Below are positions 59,473-64,000 of a stretch of 64,000 nucleotides of DNA, piece by piece. This DNA is from Acholeplasmataceae bacterium (GTDB lineage Bacteria > Bacillota_I > Bacilli_A > Acholeplasmatales > Acholeplasmataceae), in the NCBI GenBank assembly GCA_021108415.1, contig JAIOQX010000002.1, forward strand, positions 1 to 64,000, in the 5' to 3' direction. Each line of letters opens with the position of its first letter. The stretch's first letter is position 1. The position numbers were made by a program, and so were the translations under genes. The notes beneath the pieces are model-generated. The model ran no database searches and had not been told where the DNA came from. It saw only the letters and a list, made by a program, of their open reading frames with translations.

Positions 59473-60674
59473 TTTTGACCTCCATAAAGCGCATATGAAG
59501 TATCTAAGATGATTGATTTAGAAATTTTAATCACATCTTCTAATTTAACATCTTCTAATCTTTTAATGCGTTGTTCTGTGGTAACATTTTCTTTTAAAAT
59601 ACTTTTTAAAAATGTAGATTTAGTTAGATAAGACTGATGATCCATGCTACTTTGAATTTGATGTTTTATATAATTTTTAGCATGCGTTAATTCATCTTCA
59701 GTAATTTCATTTTCTTTAAAATCTTCAACTAATTTTTTTATTTCATTTAATGCATAATCTTTCTTATCTTTTGCGACTCCACTGGTAATTACAATAATTC
59801 CTTTATAGTAATCATATCCTGATGAGACGTCATAACAAAGCCCTTGAGCTTCTCTAATTTCTTTAAATAATCTTGATTCAGGATAGCCTCCTAAAATAAG
59901 ATCAAAGCATAATAGCGTTTCATAGAGATCATCAAATCTATAGATACTTGTATGATATGCAAGTTTTAATATCGCTTGATTCATGGTTGTCATCTCTTCT
60001 TTAAAAGTGTGTTTTCTAGCAGGTCTAAAAGAGAGATCAATATTAAAATCTTTTTCGTTTTCTTTAATTAAGATTTGATTTTTAATTTGTTCAGTGTAAT
60101 CTTTTATACTTCCATTGACATATAATTTAATATCTTGATCTAAAAATGACTTTTGATAATAATCAATAACATCTTTTAATGTGACTTTTTTAATATCTTC
60201 GATTCTTCCTGGAAGTGGATATCCATAAAGATCTTGATCAAAAAGTAATTTTGTAAATTCATAGTTTGCATATACTCTTTTATTATCTTTTAAACTATCA
60301 AATTGTTCAATCAGTAATCTTTTTTCTTCCAAAAAGATATCTTCATTAAAATAACTACGATTGACAAACATCTCATTAATTAAAGTAATGACTTCTAAAA
60401 GTAATTCATCATCTTTAACCATCAATGGATTCACACAAGTAAAAACAACACCCAATATGTTTAAATTTGCATGTCTTTCTACTCTAGCATATAGGCTTGC
60501 GCCATAGAGTTCTTCTAATTTTTTATGCATTAAAGCTTTAGTTTGATATTTTTTTGTATGCGATACAATGAGTTTAGATAATAAAAAACGATACACGCGT
60601 GTATCTATGTCGTCGTTATCTGTAAAATATAGCGCGAATTGTATCGTTTTAAATTCATTATTAATGTATATCAT
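59469..60674 (-). CDS. M16 peptidase family, non-catalytic partner (YmfF-like)
   Basis: A 401-residue M16 protein in which the HxxEH motif is absent: the corresponding region reads LLSKLIVSHTKKYQTKALM. The C-terminal half has GGYPESRLFKEIREAQGLCY, the substrate-binding R/Y pair of M16 enzymes. This split of catalytic and R/Y functions is common in two-subunit M16 systems. Its start overlaps the deoD stop by one base. Confidence 0.88.
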   Translation of the reverse strand: MIYINNEFKTIQFALYFTDNDDIDTRVYRFLLSKLIVSHTKKYQTKALMHKKLEELYGASLYARVERHANLNILGVVFTCVNPLMVKDDELLLEVITLINEMFVNRSYFNEDIFLEEKRLLIEQFDSLKDNKRVYANYEFTKLLFDQDLYGYPLPGRIEDIKKVTLKDVIDYYQKSFLDQDIKLYVNGSIKDYTEQIKNQILIKENEKDFNIDLSFRPARKHTFKEEMTTMNQAILKLAYHTSIYRFDDLYETLLCFDLILGGYPESRLFKEIREAQGLCYDVSSGYDYYKGIIVITSGVAKDKKDYALNEIKKLVEDFKENEITEDELTHAKNYIKHQIQSSMDHQSYLTKSTFLKSILKENVTTEQRIKRLEDVKLEDVIKISKSIILDTSYALYGGQK

Positions 60675-61384
60675 TAGATAGAGTTTAACGCAACTTCCAT
60701 CATTTTAGTAAATGCTTCTTGACGTTCTTGAGCTGTTGTTTTCTCACTTGTTACTAGTGAGTCAGATACAGTTAAAAGACATGCAGCTTTTTTCTTCAAT
60801 GCTTTTGCATTTGCAAATAAAGCAAATGATTCCATTTCTACAGCTTCTGCTCCATAGTTTTTATATATTTCTTTAAATTCTTCGTGATTTAATCTATAAA
60901 AAACATCTGATGAATGAACTAATATTGGTTTAATTTCGATATTTAGTTTATCAGCTGCTTTTTGCAATCTGTTATTTAAAGCTTTTGATGAAGGTAGAAT
61001 CTTACGATTAGATACACCCATCGTTTTTGCATATGATGATTCTGAATATGCTTTTTCAACTAATAAGACATCATATAGTTTTAACTCTGGAGAATATGCT
61101 CCAGCTGAACCAATACGAATAATTTTTTCTACATCATAAAAACTAAATAATTCATAGCTATAGATACCAATACTTGGCATACCCATACCTGAACCCATAA
61201 CTGTAACTTTTTTCTTTCCATAATAGCCGGTATATCCAAACATATTTCTAACTGTATTGATTTGTTCAACCTTAGTTAAAAATGTATCTGCAATAAATTT
61301 AGCTCTCAATGGATCTCCTGGCATTAAAACCGTTTTTGCAATTAAATCCTTATTTTCTAACTCAATATGTGGTGTTGGTATCAT
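60674..61384 (-). CDS. deoD: Purine-nucleoside phosphorylase (DeoD type)
   Basis: A hexameric-type phosphorylase (236 aa) that splits purine (deoxy)nucleosides. MPGDPLRAKFIADTFL (near residue 21), GSGMGMPSIGIYSYEL (near 65), RIGSAGAY (near 90) and VEMESFALFANA (near 180) with the catalytic Asp in TVSDSLVT. AAGGAG precedes the start, which overlaps the deoC end by 23 bases. It forms a deoxynucleoside catabolic unit with deoC. Confidence 0.95.
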   Translation of the reverse strand: MIPTPHIELENKDLIAKTVLMPGDPLRAKFIADTFLTKVEQINTVRNMFGYTGYYGKKKVTVMGSGMGMPSIGIYSYELFSFYDVEKIIRIGSAGAYSPELKLYDVLLVEKAYSESSYAKTMGVSNRKILPSSKALNNRLQKAADKLNIEIKPILVHSSDVFYRLNHEEFKEIYKNYGAEAVEMESFALFANAKALKKKAACLLTVSDSLVTSEKTTAQERQEAFTKMMEVALNSI

Positions 61385-62036
61385 TTTCTTTACTCCTTCT
61401 ACTCACTATATCTACGCCATTTGACGTACCAATTCTTGATGCACCAGCTAAAATCATCTTGGTTGCATCTTCAAATGTTCTAACGCCGCCACTAGCTTTA
61501 ACAAGGGCGTTATCTTTAACTGTTTTCTTCATAAGCTTAACATGTTCAACTGTAGCTCCACCTGTACCAAACCCTGTTGAAGTTTTAACAAATGTTGCTT
61601 TAGCTTCAACTGCAAGTTCACAAGCTTTAACAATTTCATCTTCAGTTAAATAACATGTTTCAATAATAACTTTCACGCATCTACCATCAGCATTTTCGAC
61701 AACACCTTTGATTTCTTGCAATGTAGTATGATAATCTTTTGATTTTAAAGCTTGAACATTGATAACCATATCAATTTCATCAGCTCCATCATTTACTGCC
61801 TCTAATGTTTCATAAGCTTTGACTAAATGATGATGTGTTCCATGAGGAAAACCAATCACTGTACAAACTAAAACATCAGTCTTTTTTAATTTGTGTGCTG
61901 CATATTTAACCCAAACTGGATTAATACATACGCTTTTAAACTCATATGTCTTGGCTTCTTCAATTAATTGATCAATTTGTGCTTTAGATACATTTGCACC
62001 TAATTTTGTATGATCAATGTATTTATTCATTTCCAT
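61362..62036 (-). CDS. deoC: Deoxyribose-phosphate aldolase from an internal start
   Basis: DeoC cleaves 2-deoxyribose-5-phosphate to acetaldehyde and glyceraldehyde-3-phosphate. Starting at MEMNKYIDHTKLGANVSKAQ, the 224-residue product has the usual DeoC length, with the Schiff-base Lys in FVKTSTGFGTGGATVEHV and ALVKASGGVRTFEDA later. AGGAGAG (62044-62050) lies seven bases upstream of this ATG, a much better ribosome site than needed for an internal codon. The same frame is open upstream into a membrane protein with no stop, so DeoC may be made alone, as the tail of a fusion, or both. Confidence 0.85.
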   Translation of the reverse strand: MEMNKYIDHTKLGANVSKAQIDQLIEEAKTYEFKSVCINPVWVKYAAHKLKKTDVLVCTVIGFPHGTHHHLVKAYETLEAVNDGADEIDMVINVQALKSKDYHTTLQEIKGVVENADGRCVKVIIETCYLTEDEIVKACELAVEAKATFVKTSTGFGTGGATVEHVKLMKKTVKDNALVKASGGVRTFEDATKMILAGASRIGTSNGVDIVSRRSKENDTNTTY

Positions 62037-62681
62037 TTTTAATCTCTCCTTTAATAATTTTCTTTTAATAATGTATATATAAACTGAAATTAATGGTCCA
62101 ATAGAAAATGTCATAATGACAGTGAACACATTAACTTGCTCAAATAAACTTGATGATAAAACTCCTAGAAGAATGGCGAGTAAAAAGAAACTGCCTTCAA
62201 CCATTATTTTTGATAATGCTAAACTTTTTATTTTTGTGTGAACGACCAACATCATTCTCTCATAAGGAGATGCAGGAAGCCCAGTAAGAATGGTTATCGA
62301 TACACCAAATGCACACAACAGCATCCCAGAAGTTGCTAATACAATTCTAAAGACTAAGTTAGATACAACACTATCTGGTATATATCCTAAAACAAATAAC
62401 CAGAAATCAACAAATACACCTACAACAAATAAAAATACTGCACTAATAATCATATTCTTATCTTTATTAAATATATAAGCTAATAGTGTAACAACTAGAC
62501 CAGTGAATATAATGACGGTTCCAATAGTTAATGCTGGTAAAATCTTTGACACAATTTTATGTAAAAAATAATTAAACGCATCGATTGGAGATGCTCCTAA
62601 TTGTGAAGTTAAAATACTAGATATGCCTAGAGCGATAATGATAAATCCCAATGCATGTAACATTTTTTTCTTTTTATTCAT
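61362..62681 (-). CDS. YczE-like membrane protein fused in frame to DeoC
   Basis: The open frame (439 aa) joins an N-terminal membrane part (about residues 1-210, five or six helices, LGISSILTSQLGASPIDAFN and TGLPASPYERMMLVV, as in YczE/YitT-like proteins) to a complete aldolase domain from residue 216. AGGTAG-type GAGGT precedes the ATG at 62681. There is no stop codon at the junction, which reads KLLKERLKMEMNKYIDHT. Ending of the membrane protein at the junction would need a stop that is not there, so the fusion is read as such; a sequencing error removing a stop cannot be excluded. Confidence 0.7.
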   Translation of the reverse strand: MNKKKKMLHALGFIIIALGISSILTSQLGASPIDAFNYFLHKIVSKILPALTIGTVIIFTGLVVTLLAYIFNKDKNMIISAVFLFVVGVFVDFWLFVLGYIPDSVVSNLVFRIVLATSGMLLCAFGVSITILTGLPASPYERMMLVVHTKIKSLALSKIMVEGSFFLLAILLGVLSSSLFEQVNVFTVIMTFSIGPLISVYIYIIKRKLLKERLKMEMNKYIDHTKLGANVSKAQIDQLIEEAKTYEFKSVCINPVWVKYAAHKLKKTDVLVCTVIGFPHGTHHHLVKAYETLEAVNDGADEIDMVINVQALKSKDYHTTLQEIKGVVENADGRCVKVIIETCYLTEDEIVKACELAVEAKATFVKTSTGFGTGGATVEHVKLMKKTVKDNALVKASGGVRTFEDATKMILAGASRIGTSNGVDIVSRRSKENDTNTTY

Positions 62682-62691
62682 GACTACCTCG

Positions 62692-63549
62692 TTAAATGTC
62701 TAATAAATGTTTTAAGACTTCTTTTTCAAATGTGTGTGAAACTAAATCAAACTTTGTCTTCTTCATTAGTTTGTGAACTTTTTTCAAGTTCTTCTTTGGA
62801 ATCACTTTTGTTCCTTTAATAAATCCAGGTACATCTTGTACATATGCATCTATAGTTTCTAAAACTTGTGATGCTTGATAAACCTTAATATCATCCTTGC
62901 TGCGATAAAATACATAATCTATTTCAGGAGGGAACACGGATAAAGTATGTTCTTTAAACTCTATACCTAAAACTAGTTTTTTACTTTCAGTCTTTAAAAA
63001 ATGATATGAAGGGACATATGTTTCCATCTCTTGATAGTATTTTTGTAGTTCATACATTTCATCTAAATATCTATAAATTGCATTTAGTTTTTCATTTTTT
63101 AAGATAAAGTAATTACTTAAGATTACAGGATTTTTATCAATATATGCTTGTTTAAGCATATGATAGACCTTTTGAACAACTTCTGCTTTATATGGAAGCA
63201 CGTCTTCAAACATTTCATTATATATATGAAAGTTAAAACGATCACATATCTGTTTTACTAAATCAAATAATATATTAGCTATATAATTTGGCGACAACAA
63301 ATCCATCTCTAGATGAAAGTTCAAATCTAGAAATTTAGGTGATAGTCTATATATATCTGGTACTTGTGATTTTGGTGTAATGACAAATCTAGCTTTTTGA
63401 CCTAATCTTGGATGTGTATATAAAAATCGTACACTGTCATTATCCATTTCTACAATAAACCCTTTGATATCTTCAAAGAATGAGATCAATACTTCTAAAT
63501 CTATTTTTCTACTTTTTTCTTTAAAAAAATGTATGTGAAACTCTGCCAT
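62692..63549 (-). CDS. Protein of unknown function
   Basis: A 285-residue soluble protein beginning MAEFHIHFFKEKSRKIDLEV. It has no signal peptide or membrane helix. It is rich in aromatic residues and in Lys, with a basic C-terminal stretch (VIPKKNLKKVHKLMKKTK). No family is recognised. A good ribosome site (GGTAGGTG) supports the start. It lies between surE and the YczE-DeoC gene, ten bases upstream of the latter, so co-transcription is likely. Confidence 0.75.
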   Translation of the reverse strand: MAEFHIHFFKEKSRKIDLEVLISFFEDIKGFIVEMDNDSVRFLYTHPRLGQKARFVITPKSQVPDIYRLSPKFLDLNFHLEMDLLSPNYIANILFDLVKQICDRFNFHIYNEMFEDVLPYKAEVVQKVYHMLKQAYIDKNPVILSNYFILKNEKLNAIYRYLDEMYELQKYYQEMETYVPSYHFLKTESKKLVLGIEFKEHTLSVFPPEIDYVFYRSKDDIKVYQASQVLETIDAYVQDVPGFIKGTKVIPKKNLKKVHKLMKKTKFDLVSHTFEKEVLKHLLDI

Positions 63550-63602
63550 ATCTACACCTACCTTTTCGGTTTTAGTTTATCACAAAGATAACTATTTAAC
63601 AA

Positions 63603-64000
63603 TCAATTGTCTTGGTTCATTATTTCTTTAATACGTTTGTAATCTGTACGATCAACTTTTAGTGGTGTTATAGATATAAATCCATCATCAAAAGCAGTCA
63701 CATCACTTTCAGGATGTTCTTGATAATTAATGATACTTCCTTTAATATGAAAAACATCAGCTTTTTCTGATTTGACATACTCAGCATGTTGTAATCTCAA
63801 TCCTTGAGAAGTGATTTTAACACCTTTAGGACGCAAATATGTCTCTTTAGGGAAATTAATATTTAATATACCATCACTTTTATATATTTCAGTTTCTATA
63901 AGTTCATCAAAGAGCTTAATCGTTTCATCATATAAATATTCTAAACGTGGATTTGGAGCAGAGATTGCGATTGCATCAATACCTAATATTTTAGCTTCTA
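63603..64000 (-). CDS. surE: 5'-nucleotidase SurE, C-terminal part (runs off the right edge)
   Basis: The minus-strand frame stays open from the stop at 63603 to the window edge, so only the last 132 or so residues are present. The visible part starts EAKILGIDAIAISAPNPRL and continues with NINFPKETYLRPKGVKITSQ, the arrangement of SurE (AIAxS, then NxNxP and the dimerisation region with KGSIINYQEHPESDVTAFDDGFISITPL). SurE removes 5' phosphates from nucleoside monophosphates. The catalytic DD motif would be upstream, outside the window. Confidence 0.88.
   Translation of the reverse strand, partial: EAKILGIDAIAISAPNPRLEYLYDETIKLFDELIETEIYKSDGILNINFPKETYLRPKGVKITSQGLRLQHAEYVKSEKADVFHIKGSIINYQEHPESDVTAFDDGFISITPLKVDRTDYKRIKEIMNQDN

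Noticed and set aside
63603-63836. A separate 77-residue gene
   Set aside because: The frame is open to the window edge and the upstream part is SurE-like, so this is the end of surE and not a gene of its own.
1-64000. CRISPR arrays, insertion sequences, prophage genes, tRNA or rRNA genes
   Set aside because: No direct-repeat array, transposase or integrase frame, tRNA cloverleaf or rRNA segment was found on reading either strand; a tRNAscan run could still detect something missed.

Overview
The window reads as a piece of the chromosome of a wall-less, AT-rich Firmicutes relative, most likely an Acholeplasma-type mollicute. The DNA is very AT-rich and densely packed. Genes often overlap by 4-23 bases, and stop codons often lie inside intrinsic terminators. 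TGA is used as a real stop (alr, orr, oraE, deoC, dtd), so the code is the standard bacterial one and not the Mycoplasma/Spiroplasma code. Gene content is that of a low-GC Gram-positive (RNase J, MutS2, RNase HIII, RecU, DarA, T-box and TPP leaders, type B RNase P RNA). No peptidoglycan gene is seen. The species call is inference; no 16S or marker search was possible.

Layout. 0-12 kb: lepA, a lipoprotein with a flavinylation-like motif, two DUF21/CBS membrane proteins divergent from a CaxA-type cation exchanger (both transcripts have leader terminators), a large membrane-anchored hydrolase, a soluble hydrolase, ribosomal protein L25 and a third DUF21/CBS protein. 12-20 kb: RNase P RNA, pnp, rpsO, the c-di-AMP receptor darA, ribF, truB, trxA, mutS2. 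20-31.6 kb: rnhC, then minus-strand runs rluD-lspA-Lon-like protease-comEB-msrA and a T-box-controlled GNAT-hisS-aspS operon, then apt-rel-dtd. 31.6-34.5 kb: rarA and an ABC-F protein.

34.7-45 kb is the most distinctive region. It is a continuous minus-strand operon ord-ortA-ortB-oraS-oraE-mutL-orr-alr-argF for the oxidative branch of ornithine fermentation. An ATP:cob(I)alamin adenosyltransferase lies just upstream behind its own terminator. The chain can be read as citrulline to ornithine (carbamoyltransferase), L- to D-ornithine (Orr), D-ornithine to 2,4-diaminopentanoate (OraS/OraE with adenosyl-B12 and PLP), oxidation to 2-amino-4-ketopentanoate (Ord), and thiolysis to acetyl-CoA plus D-alanine (OrtA/OrtB). 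The alanine racemase can recycle the D-alanine. A cre-like CcpA site sits between the -35 and -10 of the operon promoter.

45-64 kb: RNase J, RecU, a TPP-riboswitch-controlled thiamine transporter, an SPFH/NfeD cluster, nucleoside and thymidylate metabolism (pdp, folA, thyA, deoD, deoC), pepV, ssb, a pair of M16 peptidases and the 3' part of surE. The deoC reading frame is open and in frame with an upstream YczE-like membrane protein, with a strong internal ribosome binding site between the two.
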